A DNA stretch of 64,000 bases from Rhizobium mesosinicum (GTDB taxonomy: Bacteria; Pseudomonadota; Alphaproteobacteria; Rhizobiales; Rhizobiaceae), in assembly GCF_019511345.1 (NCBI RefSeq), contig NZ_JAEUAK010000005.1:434001-498000 (forward strand). The letters are read 5' to 3'. The notes beneath the pieces are model-generated. The model saw only the letters and a list, made by a program, of their open reading frames with translations. It did not search any database and had not been told where the DNA came from. The translations under genes and the position numbers were made by a program. Below, one piece after another: positions 18,777-27,109 of this stretch. Position 1 is the stretch's first letter. The number at the start of each line of letters is the position of its first letter.

Positions 18777-19607
18777 TTATTTCACCGCGCCGAAGGTCAG
18801 GCCGCGGACAAGTTGTTTCTGGCTAAACCAGCCGAGGATGAGGATCGGCGCAATCGCCATGGTCGAAGCCGCCGAAAGCTTGGCATAGAACAGGCCTTCC
18901 GGGCTCGAATAGGAGGCGATGAAGGCTGTCAGCGGTGCCGCCTTGGAGGCTGTCAGGTTCAGCGTCCAGAAGGCCTCATTCCAGGCGAGGATGATGTTGA
19001 GCAGCAGCGTCGAGGCAATGCCCGGCACCGCCATCGGCGTCAGCACGTAAGCGATTTCCTTGGCGAGCGATGCCCCGTCCATGCGCGCGGCTTCGAGGAT
19101 CTCGCCGGGGATTTCCTTGAAGTAGGTGTAGAGCATCCAGACGATGATCGGCAGATTGATCAGCGTCAGCACCATCACCAGGCCGGTGCGCGTATCGAGC
19201 AGGCCCGAATTGCGGAACATCAGGTAGATCGGGATGAGCGCGCCGACCGGCGGCATCATCTTCGTCGACAGCATCCACATCAGCACGTCCTTCGTCCGCT
19301 TGGTCGGCGCAAAGGCCATGGCCCAGGCGGCCGGAATGGCGATGATGAGGCCGATCAGCGTCGAGCCGAAGGAGATCACCACGGAATTCATGAAATGGCT
19401 GAGATAGTTGGAGCGGCTCTGCACTTCCGCATAGTTCTCCGTCGTCCAGTGGAAGAACAGGAACTGCGGCGGCGAGGCAATGGCGTCCGCTTCCGACTTG
19501 AAGCTCGTCAGGAACGTCCAGAGGATCGGGAAGAAGATCAGGATGCCGAGCGCCCAAGCGATCGCGGTCATGATGACCTTGCGTTGGGTGGTAACCTTTC
19601 TAGCCAT
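18777..19607 (-). CDS. smoG: Polyol ABC transporter permease 2
   Basis: MalG-type inner-membrane permease, 276 aa, six membrane segments. EAA loop: EAARMDGASLAKEIAYVLTPMAVPG. The open frame runs 110 codons further upstream into smoF, but MARKVTTQRK at 19607 begins one base after the smoF stop, has GAGGCT just upstream and gives the normal length, so it is the start. It pairs with SmoF. Its C terminus, KQLVRGLTFGAVK, is the standard ending of this group. Confidence 0.9.
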   Translation of the reverse strand: MARKVTTQRKVIMTAIAWALGILIFFPILWTFLTSFKSEADAIASPPQFLFFHWTTENYAEVQSRSNYLSHFMNSVVISFGSTLIGLIIAIPAAWAMAFAPTKRTKDVLMWMLSTKMMPPVGALIPIYLMFRNSGLLDTRTGLVMVLTLINLPIIVWMLYTYFKEIPGEILEAARMDGASLAKEIAYVLTPMAVPGIASTLLLNIILAWNEAFWTLNLTASKAAPLTAFIASYSSPEGLFYAKLSAASTMAIAPILILGWFSQKQLVRGLTFGAVK

Positions 19608-19608
19608 C

Positions 19609-20481
19609 TCAAGCCTCCAGATTCTTGCCGACGAGGCGCACGAGGAAGATCGCAACGATATTGGCAAGCACGACCGCGACGATACCGCCTGCGGAGGCTC
19701 CGCCGATATCGAACTGCAGCAGCGCCTGCGCGTAGACGAGATAGGTGAGGTTCGTGCTCTGAGTGCCCGGGCCGCCATTGGTGGTGACCAGAATTTCGGC
19801 GAAGACCGACAGCAGGAAGATCGTCTGGATAAGGATGACGACGGTGATGGCACGGGCCATATGCGGCAGGATGATATAGATGAATTTCGAGATCGCGCCG
19901 GCGCCATCCATCTCAGCGGCTTCCTTCTGCTCCTCATCGAGCGACTGCAGTGCGGTGAGCAGGATCAGCGTGGCAAAGGGAAGCCACTGCCAGGCGACGA
20001 TCAGAATGACGGAGAGCAGCGGTACAGTGGCCAGCCAGTCGATCGGCTGCAGGCCGACAGCCTTCGCCATATAGGCGAAGAGGCCGTTGACCGGGTTCAT
20101 GAACATGTTTTTCCAGACAAGAGCCGCCACCGTCGGCATGACGAAGAAGGGCGCGATGACCAGGATGCGCACGATGCCTTGGCCATAAATCTGCTGGTCG
20201 AGCAACAATGCAAAGAGAATACCACCGATCACGGTGATGAGTAGCACGCCGGCAACCAGGACCAGCGTGTTGATGAGTGCTGCGAAGAAGGCCGGGTCGG
20301 TGAGGAAGTATTGGTAGTTTAAGAGACCGACGAAATTCTCCATGCCCGGGCTGAGCAGATTGTAGTTCAGCAGGGAGAAGTAAATCGTCATCGCCAGCGG
20401 GACGATCATCCACGCGAAAAGCAGCACCACCGAAGGTGCTATCATCAGGCGTGCTGCGGAGCGAGTGTGGAACGTTGCCAT
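19609..20481 (-). CDS. smoF: Polyol ABC transporter permease 1
   Basis: MalF-type permease, 290 aa, with six membrane segments and the EAA loop EAAEMDGAGAISKFIYIILPH. The start MATFHTRSAARL at 20481 fits family length; an upstream extension of the frame runs through the attenuator hairpin (20531-20571) and is rejected. The fragment TTNGGPGTQSTNLTYLVYAQAL is conserved among mannitol/sorbitol permeases. It is translated just before smoG with a one-base gap. Confidence 0.9.
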   Translation of the reverse strand: MATFHTRSAARLMIAPSVVLLFAWMIVPLAMTIYFSLLNYNLLSPGMENFVGLLNYQYFLTDPAFFAALINTLVLVAGVLLITVIGGILFALLLDQQIYGQGIVRILVIAPFFVMPTVAALVWKNMFMNPVNGLFAYMAKAVGLQPIDWLATVPLLSVILIVAWQWLPFATLILLTALQSLDEEQKEAAEMDGAGAISKFIYIILPHMARAITVVILIQTIFLLSVFAEILVTTNGGPGTQSTNLTYLVYAQALLQFDIGGASAGGIVAVVLANIVAIFLVRLVGKNLEA

Positions 20482-20530
20482 AGCAATCACCGGTCTGATC
20501 TGAAGCGGAAACGGCTGCGAAACAGCTTTG

Positions 20531-20571
20531 AAAAAATGGGCCGCCGATGCAGTTCGGGCAATCGGCGGCCC
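20531..20571 (-). terminator. Attenuator between smoE and smoF
   Basis: On the minus strand GGGCCGCCGAT and ATCGGCGGCCC form a perfect 11-bp stem with a 12-base loop, followed by A and then TTTTTT. It starts 43 bases after the smoE stop. A partial terminator here would make more binding protein than permease and stabilise the smoE message. Confidence 0.8.
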
Positions 20572-20614
20572 GGAGGTGCGGAATGCCAAGCATTCCGTAC
20601 GTTCTCAGGAGGTT

Positions 20615-21925
20615 TTACTTGATGTAGCCTGCTTTGGTCATTTCGCGGGTGGCCAGTTGCTGCGCGCTCTGCAGGGCCTGGTCGACCGAGATCTGGCCGG
20701 CAAGGGCTGCGGAGAACTGCTGGCCTACGGCCGTGCCGATGCCCTGGAATTCCGGGATCGCCACGAACTGGACGCCGACATAGGGAACCGGCTTGACGGT
20801 CGGCTTGGTCGGGTCTGCGGAGTTGATGCTGTCGAGCGTCATCTTCGCAAACGGAGCAGCCTTCTGGTAATCGGCATTCGCATAGAGCGAGCTGCGTGTG
20901 CCGGGAGGTGCGTTCAACCAGCCTTCCTTTTCAGCCACGAGATTGGTGTAATCCTTGCTTGTTGCCCAGGCGATGAACTTCTCGGCTGCTTCGGACTTCT
21001 GAGAGCCTGCCGGTATCGCGAGGTTCCAAGCCCAGAGCCAGTTGCCGCGCTTGCCGAGGCCCTTGTCCGGAGCCAGTGCGAAGCCGACCTTGTCGGCGAC
21101 GGTGGATTCCTTGGGGTTGCTGACGAAGGAAGCAGCAACCGTTGCGTCGATCCACATGCCGCACTTGCCGGTCTGGAAGAGCGCCAGGTTTTCGTTGAAG
21201 CCGTTGGAAGAAGCGCCAGGAGGGCCGGCTTCCTTCATCAGGTTGACGTAGAAGGTCAGCGTGTCCTTCCACTCGGGCTGATCGAACTGCGGCTTCCACT
21301 TTTCATCGAACCAGCGGGCGCCGAAGGAGTTCGACATAGCCGTCAGGAAGGCCATGTTTTCACCCCAACCGGCCTTGCCGCGCAGGCAGATGCCGTAGAT
21401 TTCCTTGTCCTTGTCGGTGATCTTCTTCGCAGCGTCTGCGATGAAGTCCCAGGTCGGCGCGTCTGGCATCTTCAGGCCGGCAGCGTCGAACAGGTCCTTG
21501 CGGTACATGACCATGGAGCTTTCGCCGTAGAACGGAGCTGCATAGAGCTTGCCGTCCTGGCTGATGCCGCTGCGGATGGCCGGCAGCAGGTCATTCACGT
21601 CGTAGCTGTCGCCGAGATTGTCCAGCGGCAGGAGCCAGCCCTGCTTTGCCCAGATCGGAACTTCATAGGTGCCGATCGTCAGCACGTCATACTGGCCGCC
21701 CTTTGTCGCGATGTCGGTCGTGACCTTCTGGCGCAGTACGTTTTCTTCGAGGGTTACCCATTCAAGGTCGATGCCGGGATTCTTCGCCTTGAAGTCATCC
21801 GTCAGCTTCTGCATCCGGATCATGTCGCCGTTGTTCACGGTCGCGATCGTCAGCGTCTCGGCCGAAGCCATGCCGGCAAAAGCCATTGCTGAGCAGGCGC
21901 CCAGCAGGAAAGTTCTCAATGTCAT
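20615..21925 (-). CDS. smoE: Sorbitol/mannitol-binding periplasmic protein
   Basis: Family 1 extracellular solute-binding protein, 436 aa. The signal peptide MTLRTFLLGACSAMAFAGMASA precedes ETLTIATVNNGDM. The stretches DLEWVTLEENVLRQKVTTDIATKGGQYDV, IGTYEVPIWAKQGWL and FYGESSMVMYRKDLFD match SmoE/MtlE polyol-binding proteins as I remember them. GGGAGGAAG lies four bases before ATG 21925; an extra ATG at 21955 falls within a palindromic operator and is rejected. First gene of the operon smoE-smoF-smoG-smoK-mtlK-HAD-kinase, downstream of a SorC regulator. Confidence 0.9.
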   Translation of the reverse strand: MTLRTFLLGACSAMAFAGMASAETLTIATVNNGDMIRMQKLTDDFKAKNPGIDLEWVTLEENVLRQKVTTDIATKGGQYDVLTIGTYEVPIWAKQGWLLPLDNLGDSYDVNDLLPAIRSGISQDGKLYAAPFYGESSMVMYRKDLFDAAGLKMPDAPTWDFIADAAKKITDKDKEIYGICLRGKAGWGENMAFLTAMSNSFGARWFDEKWKPQFDQPEWKDTLTFYVNLMKEAGPPGASSNGFNENLALFQTGKCGMWIDATVAASFVSNPKESTVADKVGFALAPDKGLGKRGNWLWAWNLAIPAGSQKSEAAEKFIAWATSKDYTNLVAEKEGWLNAPPGTRSSLYANADYQKAAPFAKMTLDSINSADPTKPTVKPVPYVGVQFVAIPEFQGIGTAVGQQFSAALAGQISVDQALQSAQQLATREMTKAGYIK

Positions 21926-21948
21926 ATCTTCCTCCCAGAAGATGGGTG

Positions 21949-21967
21949 TGAGCATTCGCTTTGCTCA
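21949..21967 (-). promoter_or_regulatory. Operator candidate at smoE start site
   Basis: TGAGCA (21949-21954) and TGCTCA (21962-21967) form a 6-7-6 inverted repeat just downstream of the proposed smoE -10 element, the usual position for a repressor site. The same half-site recurs in the palindrome at 22064-22088. Confidence 0.5.
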
Positions 21968-21973
21968 TGGGCA

Positions 21974-22002
21974 ATTACTCACCAACGGAAGAAATTTGTC
22001 AA
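21974..22002 (-). promoter_or_regulatory. smoE promoter candidate
   Basis: On the minus strand TTGACA (21997-22002) is followed after 17 bases by AGTAAT (21974-21979; GTAATT with an 18-base spacer). This is a sigma-70-like promoter in the 145-base gap between the SorC gene and smoE. Confidence 0.5.
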
Positions 22003-22063
22003 TCGGCAATCGTTGCTGCGATGCCGAACGATGGCACTACACCTTTGATTCAGAAGGGTAATA

Positions 22064-22088
22064 TTTTTGCTCAGCTACTGAGCAAAAA
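22064..22088. promoter_or_regulatory. 25-bp palindrome at the end of the SorC gene
   Basis: TTTTTGCTCAG-CTA-CTGAGCAAAAA is a perfect 11-3-11 palindrome covering the last codons and stop of the SorC gene, about 60 bases upstream of the smoE promoter. Runs of A rather than T follow the stem in either direction, so it does not look like a terminator; a second SorC operator is more likely. Confidence 0.5.
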
Positions 22089-23024
22089 CTCAGCAGTCTC
22101 TTCGTCGGTGATCAAACCGTTCACCTGATGGCCTGATATCGCAGCCCTGATCGCCCTGAATTTGCGCTTGCCCTTGGCTATCCCGATGACGACGGACGAA
22201 TCGCGCGGCGGTATCGGAGCCGAGGCGACGCGCTCGTTGATCGGGTTGTCGAGCAGTTTGCCCTCGGCGTCGAATATCCAGCCGCAGATTTCACCTATGG
22301 CGCCGCCGCTCATCAGCTCCATCATCTCGTCTTTTTCGAGGAACCCATCGACGCAGAGCGGGCCGTCGATGCCGAGTTCGCCGATACCGACGAAGGTCAC
22401 ATCCGCCTGCGCGCTGATCGCCAGCGTCGAGCGCACGAGCTGCTGGCCGTGCAGAAGCTCCCGCTCCTCCGCCGAGGTGACGAGAACCGGCAGCGGCATC
22501 GGATAGTGCCGCGCCTTGACGGCATCGGCCATGCTGAAAATCACGTTGTAATAGGCAGCCGACCCATCGGGCGCGATATTGCCGGTCAGCGAAACGATGC
22601 GGTGATTGGGACATTCGATCGCCGGCAGCTGGTCGACAGCCGCTTTCAGCGTTCGCCCGGTGCCGACGGCGAGCACGATCGGGTCGGGGCGTTTCAGCCA
22701 GCGCTCGATTTCGGAAGCAGCCGCTTCGGCGATGCCGACCGTCGTCGACGACGAGCCCGGATCGCTCGGAACGATTTCGACATGCCGCAGACCGAATTTC
22801 TTGCGCAGCTGGTTTGCGAGTTCGAGGCAGGCGGCGATCGGGTGGTCGAGCCGCACCTTGATCAGCCGCTCTGCCACGGCAAGTGAAACGAGCCGCTGCG
22901 CCGATTGCCGCGAAATACCCATGGCGGACGCAATTTCATCCTGCGTGCGGCCGGCGACATAGTAGAGCCAGCCGGCGCGCGCCGCGTCATCCAGCCGTCC
23001 GGAAGTCTCCGCTTTCTTTGCCAT
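22071..23024 (-). CDS. SorC-family regulator of the polyol operon
   Basis: A 317-aa regulator: HTH at about residues 14-55 (AARAGWLYYVAGRTQDEIASAMGISRQSAQRLVSLA), then the SorC sugar-binding domain (ILAVGTGRTL-type motif seen as VLAVGTGRTL, IVSLTGNIAPDGSAAYYN, DVTFVGIGELG, FRAIRAAISGHQVNGLITDE). It sits directly upstream of smoE on the same strand; equivalents control smo/mtl genes in other alphaproteobacteria. Start MAKKAETS at 23024; the frame extends 21 codons further without family support. Effector is probably a polyol or its phosphate (inference). Confidence 0.88.
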   Translation of the reverse strand: MAKKAETSGRLDDAARAGWLYYVAGRTQDEIASAMGISRQSAQRLVSLAVAERLIKVRLDHPIAACLELANQLRKKFGLRHVEIVPSDPGSSSTTVGIAEAAASEIERWLKRPDPIVLAVGTGRTLKAAVDQLPAIECPNHRIVSLTGNIAPDGSAAYYNVIFSMADAVKARHYPMPLPVLVTSAEERELLHGQQLVRSTLAISAQADVTFVGIGELGIDGPLCVDGFLEKDEMMELMSGGAIGEICGWIFDAEGKLLDNPINERVASAPIPPRDSSVVIGIAKGKRKFRAIRAAISGHQVNGLITDEETAEFLLSS

Positions 23025-23123
23025 GTGTTGCCGCCAATAATTCCCTGTGAGTCTGTCTGGCGCCAGATCAAAACAAAAATCGGGCAAATGTCGAGGGCGT
23101 TGAAAAAGTGAGCAGTCGCTTCC

Positions 23124-23780
23124 TTACCCGAACCACTTCATGACGACGTAGATGGCCGCCTTGACGAGACCGTAGATCACTCCGCCGGCGACAGCGAGCG
23201 AGACCGCCGTCATGACGAAGCCGAGAAGCGAAAACAACCCGTCTCGTCCAAGAATCGCAAAGGCGAAGATGGAAATCGCGATCGCCGGCAGGATATTGCC
23301 GAGCGGTACCGGCAGCACCAGAACGATCGCCAGCACCAGGCAGCAGAAGCCCGCCAAATACTCTGCAGGCGGCTCGACGAGAATACCAAGCCGCGGCTGC
23401 AGCATGCGCTCGGCCCGGGCAAGCCAGGGGTGGATGCGCCCGACGATCGTCTCGAAATCCTCCCGCCGCATGGAGCGCGCCGCAATCGCCTTCGGCAGCC
23501 ACGGCTTCAGTCCGAAAGTGAGTTGCGCAGCAAGGAAGATCAGCGGAGCGCCGAGCAGCGAGGACGTGCCGGGCGGAGTCGGAAAGGCGTTCGGCAATGC
23601 GAAAATCAGCATGAGCGCACCGATCGCCCGATCCCCCATCGTCTGGAACAGGTCGCCGATCGATACGCGTTCGCGGCTTCGATCCGCCGCCATCTGCCGC
23701 AGGATGGAGGAGAGCCGGCGACCTTTCGGACGCGGCCTGCGGGCGGTGGTTCTATTGTCTTCGGTATTTTCGATTGTCAT
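23124..23780 (-). CDS. exoD: Exopolysaccharide synthesis protein ExoD
   Basis: A 218-aa integral membrane protein of the ExoD family, required for normal exopolysaccharide and alkali tolerance in S. meliloti; its biochemical role is unknown. Visible are VSIGDLFQTMGDRAIGALMLIFALPNAFPTPPGTS, GAPLIFLAAQLTFGLKPWLP, and four or five membrane segments towards the C terminus. Start MTIENTEDN at 23780 rather than an upstream ATG 15 codons earlier, because family members begin with a short polar stretch before the KGRRLSSIL region. Single gene, 99 bases downstream of the SorC gene and on the same strand. Confidence 0.88.
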   Translation of the reverse strand: MTIENTEDNRTTARRPRPKGRRLSSILRQMAADRSRERVSIGDLFQTMGDRAIGALMLIFALPNAFPTPPGTSSLLGAPLIFLAAQLTFGLKPWLPKAIAARSMRREDFETIVGRIHPWLARAERMLQPRLGILVEPPAEYLAGFCCLVLAIVLVLPVPLGNILPAIAISIFAFAILGRDGLFSLLGFVMTAVSLAVAGGVIYGLVKAAIYVVMKWFG

Positions 23781-23962
23781 TAATCCGGCATCGGCAAGTG
23801 GATAACGAAAAGTCTGCCCGTGCAATATGCCATTAGCATGACTCTGACGGATGAAATTATCGAAGACGCGGCCGATCCCTTAGTTCAATTATCGAATAAT
23901 CCTTGTAATTCCGCTCCAAGAGTGCGAGCAGACGCCAAGCAAAGACAATTGGTTGACATCAG

Positions 23963-24874
23963 ATGATTATTTCGTTCGACATCGGAGGCTCCGCCATCAA
24001 GGGTGGAATTGGGCGTTCGGAATCCGACATCGTCCCGCTCGGCCGCCGCCCAACCCCCAAAGATGACTTCCCGGCTTTCGTCGAGACGTTGAAGAGCTTT
24101 ATCGCTGAAGCCGGCGAACAGCCCTCGCGCATTGCGCTCTCGATCGCCGGTGTTGTCGACCCGGATACGCAGCGCCTCATCGTCGCCAATATCCCCTGCC
24201 TTCACGACCGCAACCTCGCCGCCGACCTGGAAGCAGAGCTCGCTCTGCCCGTGCTGGTTGCCAATGATGCCGACTGCTTCACCGTGGCGGAAGCCGAGCT
24301 CGGCGCCGGCCGAGGCCACCGCATCGTCTTCGGTGCCATTCTCGGCACCGGCGTTGGCGGCGGCATCGTATCGGATGGTCGCCTCATCAATGCGTCGGGC
24401 GGCTTTGCGGGGGAATGGGGTCACGGACCAATCATCGCGTCGCAGGCCGGCAGTCCGCCCGTCGCAATCCCTGCCTATGTCTGCGGCTGCGGCCAGAAGG
24501 GCTGTGTCGATACCGTCGGTGGTGCGCGTGGTGTGGAACGCCTGCACAAGACGCTGCACGATCTCGATTTCTCCAGTGAGGAAATCATCGCCGATTGGCA
24601 GAGCGGCGAGGAAAAGGCCAACCGCACCATCGACGTCTATGTCGATCTGGTCGCCTCGCCGTTGGCACTCGCCATCAATATTACCGGCGCAACCATCGTC
24701 CCTGTCGGCGGCGGCCTCTCGAATGCCGAGCCGCTGCTGGCGGAGCTGGATCAGGCAGTGCGTGCCCGGATCCTGCGGAAATTCGACCGCCCGCTCGTCG
24801 TGCGCAGCGAGTGCCGTATCGAACCGGGCCTGATCGGGGCAGCACTTCTGGGCCTCAAGGCTGAAGCTGCCTAA
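23963..24874 (+). CDS. ROK-family sugar kinase (N-acetylglucosamine kinase-like)
   Basis: A 303-aa ROK protein. ATP-binding motif at the N terminus (FDIGGSAIKGGIG), SIAGVVDP, VANDADCFTVAEA with the catalytic Asp, GAILGTGVGGG, and the ROK zinc signature CGCGQKGCVDT around residue 174. E. coli NagK has the same length and the same GHGP...CGCG pattern (here WGHGPII), so N-acetylglucosamine is the likely substrate. It converges with a GH20 hexosaminidase gene, which would release N-acetylglucosamine, supporting the assignment. ATG 23963 lies just after GACATCAG with no strong ribosome site. Confidence 0.87.
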   Translation: MIISFDIGGSAIKGGIGRSESDIVPLGRRPTPKDDFPAFVETLKSFIAEAGEQPSRIALSIAGVVDPDTQRLIVANIPCLHDRNLAADLEAELALPVLVANDADCFTVAEAELGAGRGHRIVFGAILGTGVGGGIVSDGRLINASGGFAGEWGHGPIIASQAGSPPVAIPAYVCGCGQKGCVDTVGGARGVERLHKTLHDLDFSSEEIIADWQSGEEKANRTIDVYVDLVASPLALAINITGATIVPVGGGLSNAEPLLAELDQAVRARILRKFDRPLVVRSECRIEPGLIGAALLGLKAEAA

Positions 24875-24875
24875 A

Positions 24876-24919
24876 GCAATTCCCACAAAAGTGCGCAGCG
24901 GTTCTGCGTCCGGAATTGC
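24876..24919. repeat. Rhizobial intergenic palindrome
   Basis: GCAATTCC (24876-24883) and GGAATTGC (24912-24919) enclose GTGCGCAGCGGTTCTGCGTC. I recognise this as the short palindromic repeat scattered widely in Rhizobium/Agrobacterium genomes. It lies between the convergent ROK and GH20 genes and may terminate both. Confidence 0.65.
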
Positions 24920-24930
24920 CGAAACAGAGC

Positions 24931-26841
24931 TCAAAGCTTCGGCCACATCCGGACGATTGCGGCAAAACGCTGCCAGTCCTTCCGCAGACAAGGCGTCCAG
25001 GCCGCTTCCGCGACAGCCGGCAGCCGCGGAAAGACCAGCCGGTTGAAATTGGCTCGCGAGACGCCCCAGATGCAGGCTTGGATACCGCGGATCCGCTCCC
25101 TCAGCTCCTCCGGCAGTTCGCCTTCGGCTTCGTAAGCATAGGTCTTTTCCGGTGGCGTGAAGCAGGCCCAGCTCGCACCCGGCTCGTTCTCGCCTTCGGC
25201 CTGCGCCATGTCGAGATAGTAGGCCTGACCCGGCGCCATGACGATATCATAGCCGTCGCGCGCCAGTTCGATGCCGACTTCAGGCTTTTCCCAGGCCATC
25301 AGCAGCGTGCCGTCGCGATCGACACCGCCGCCATGCGAGACCCCGTTCCAGCCGGCGAGCTTCCTGCTACGCTCCGCAAGCATGGTCTTGATCCGCCGCA
25401 TAAAATGCGACTGGAGCTCGGCGGTATCCGCAAGCTTCTCCTTTTCCATCAACGACTTGCAGGCTGGTGAGGCAAGCCAGCAACCATGCGGCACCTCATC
25501 CCCGCCGATGTGCAGATATTCAAACGGAAAAAGCGCCACCACCTCGTCGAACACCTTGCCGAGGAACTCGTAGGTGAACTCGATCGCCGGATTGAGCGTG
25601 TTGTTGGAATAATCCTGTACCGAGCGACAGCTGTCCGGCGCCTGCTGCTCGTCGATAAGCTGCGGCAGGGCGAAAAGAGGTGCCGCGCTGTGTCCGGGAA
25701 TATCGATTTCCGGTAAGACATCGATATGAAGTGCGTCAGCATGGGCGACGATCCGGCGCGCGTCGTCTTGCGTGTAATATCCCGAGCGCGTTTCGGCATC
25801 GTCATGAAGCTGCGACACCGGAACTCCGCCCGGCCCGCGCTTTGCGCCGATCTCCGTGAGTTCCGGATAGGCCTTGATCTCCAACCGCCAGGCCTCGTCG
25901 TCGGTAAGATGCCAATGGAAAATGTTGAGCTTGTTCCACGCCAGGATATCGATCAGCCTTTCGATGTCCGAAACCGGATAGAACTGCCGCGAAACATCGA
26001 GATGACAGCCACGCCACTCATAGCGAGGCTGATCGGCTATATTGCCGAAGACCGGAAACTGGAAAGTTTCCGCGTCATGGCGTGCACCGTGCAGCAGCTG
26101 CGCCAGAGTGATCAGCCCGTAGAACCGCCCGGCCGCATCGTCGCTGGCAAGAATGATCTCCCGAGCAGTAAACCGGAGCTCGCAAGCTGCCGGCATGATC
26201 GAGGATTCCGCCTTGAACCGGATCGGTCGACCGTTCTCAACCGGCTGCAGCGAGAAGGGCACGTCGTCGGCCGGGAAGAGCCGTTGATAGAGCGCAAGCG
26301 CCTTGGCTATCGCCTCGATATTTTCGGGACGCGAGCCGGCTGCCGGATAGAGGGCGACGGGCGCCACGTTGTCCGGCCGCATCGCAAGAGACAACGGCCA
26401 GGGCAGCAGCGAAAAAGGTTCGACCACCTGGCCTTTCGGCAAAAATTCCGGCAACGCACCCCGCTTCGCCACGTCATGCACGAGATCGACAACGCTGACC
26501 GGCACTTGCCGGCCATCGGCAAGCGTAAGGCAGGCTGATTTGATGCCGGACGTGACATGCTCCGGGCCGTTCGTCAGCTCTTCCACGCTGAACTGCCAGC
26601 TGTCGCCCGGCTTGACGGTCAGCCCCTCTGGCGGCGAAACCTCGTGAAAATCTGCAACGCGCCGCTTGAGCACGGCGCCTTCTGCGGCATGTTCGCCCGT
26701 CACGCGGGCGGGCGACTTATAGGCGAGCGTAAAACCGGAGAGCGGATCGTCAGATAGGTTGAAGAGCGTGAAACTGAAGCGTCCGAGGCTTCCTTCGACC
26801 GGGCTCCAGCTCGCTTCCAGACGGTAATCGGCCACAGTCAT
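24931..26841 (-). CDS. Beta-N-acetylhexosaminidase (GH20)
   Basis: Glycoside hydrolase family 20, 636 aa, removing terminal beta-GlcNAc/GalNAc. Residues about 1-130 are a beta domain and 150-270 a GH20b-type domain; the TIM barrel follows with YEWRGCHLDVSRQFYPVSDIERLIDILAWNKLNIFHWHLTDDEAW. The catalytic Asp-Glu pair is in HIGGDEV (about residues 448-449). No signal peptide is visible from MTVADYRLEASW, so it may act in the cytoplasm on imported oligosaccharides. GGGAGGAT precedes ATG 26841; 41 further in-frame codons upstream have no family support. Convergent with the ROK kinase gene. Confidence 0.9.
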   Translation of the reverse strand: MTVADYRLEASWSPVEGSLGRFSFTLFNLSDDPLSGFTLAYKSPARVTGEHAAEGAVLKRRVADFHEVSPPEGLTVKPGDSWQFSVEELTNGPEHVTSGIKSACLTLADGRQVPVSVVDLVHDVAKRGALPEFLPKGQVVEPFSLLPWPLSLAMRPDNVAPVALYPAAGSRPENIEAIAKALALYQRLFPADDVPFSLQPVENGRPIRFKAESSIMPAACELRFTAREIILASDDAAGRFYGLITLAQLLHGARHDAETFQFPVFGNIADQPRYEWRGCHLDVSRQFYPVSDIERLIDILAWNKLNIFHWHLTDDEAWRLEIKAYPELTEIGAKRGPGGVPVSQLHDDAETRSGYYTQDDARRIVAHADALHIDVLPEIDIPGHSAAPLFALPQLIDEQQAPDSCRSVQDYSNNTLNPAIEFTYEFLGKVFDEVVALFPFEYLHIGGDEVPHGCWLASPACKSLMEKEKLADTAELQSHFMRRIKTMLAERSRKLAGWNGVSHGGGVDRDGTLLMAWEKPEVGIELARDGYDIVMAPGQAYYLDMAQAEGENEPGASWACFTPPEKTYAYEAEGELPEELRERIRGIQACIWGVSRANFNRLVFPRLPAVAEAAWTPCLRKDWQRFAAIVRMWPKL

Positions 26842-26863
26842 ATCCTCCCTCCAACGGATATAG

Positions 26864-27058
26864 GGCAATCTTTGCTCTCGTTTAGCCATCGCCTTCTCGT
26901 CTGCTTCCGCAGCTTCACAATTCGACGGCAGCATCCTGCGCGTCGATGGCGTGCGCGACCGCATGTTTTTTTGGCAGACGCTCTACTACTGCCGCAAACA
27001 CCATGGCCGCTGGAAAATATCGGGCTTCACCGGCTACCTGCCGAACTCCATGGCCTGA
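26864..27058 (+). pseudogene. Possible 3' remnant of an unidentified gene
   Basis: An open frame of 64 codons without a proper start codon before its Met at 26963, ending in TGA. Its second half, FFWQTLYYCRKHHGRWKISG followed by FTGYLPNSMA, reads like a genuine protein C terminus and its codon use matches neighbours. A seven-T run follows the Met codon, where a frameshift could have occurred. I do not recognise the family; an NTF2-like small protein is one guess. It lies between the divergent-facing GH20 start and the RND 3' end. Confidence 0.35.
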
Positions 27059-27077
27059 GGCAAATATAGGCTGAAAC

Positions 27078-27104
27078 AAAAATGGCGCGGCCTCGACCGC
27101 GCCA
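27078..27104 (-). terminator. Intrinsic terminator of RND efflux operon
   Basis: On the minus strand TGGCGCGG / CCGCGCCA pair with a 6-base loop and are followed by TTTTTG. It starts five bases after the RND gene stop. Confidence 0.85.
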
Positions 27105-27109
27105 CTGTC

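Noticed and set aside
18306..19748. A 480-codon plus-strand frame
   Set aside because: Antisense to smoK, smoG and smoF, all of which are well supported.
22064..22088. The 25-bp palindrome as an intrinsic terminator for the SorC gene
   Set aside because: In both directions the stem is followed by A residues, not by U; an operator role is more consistent.
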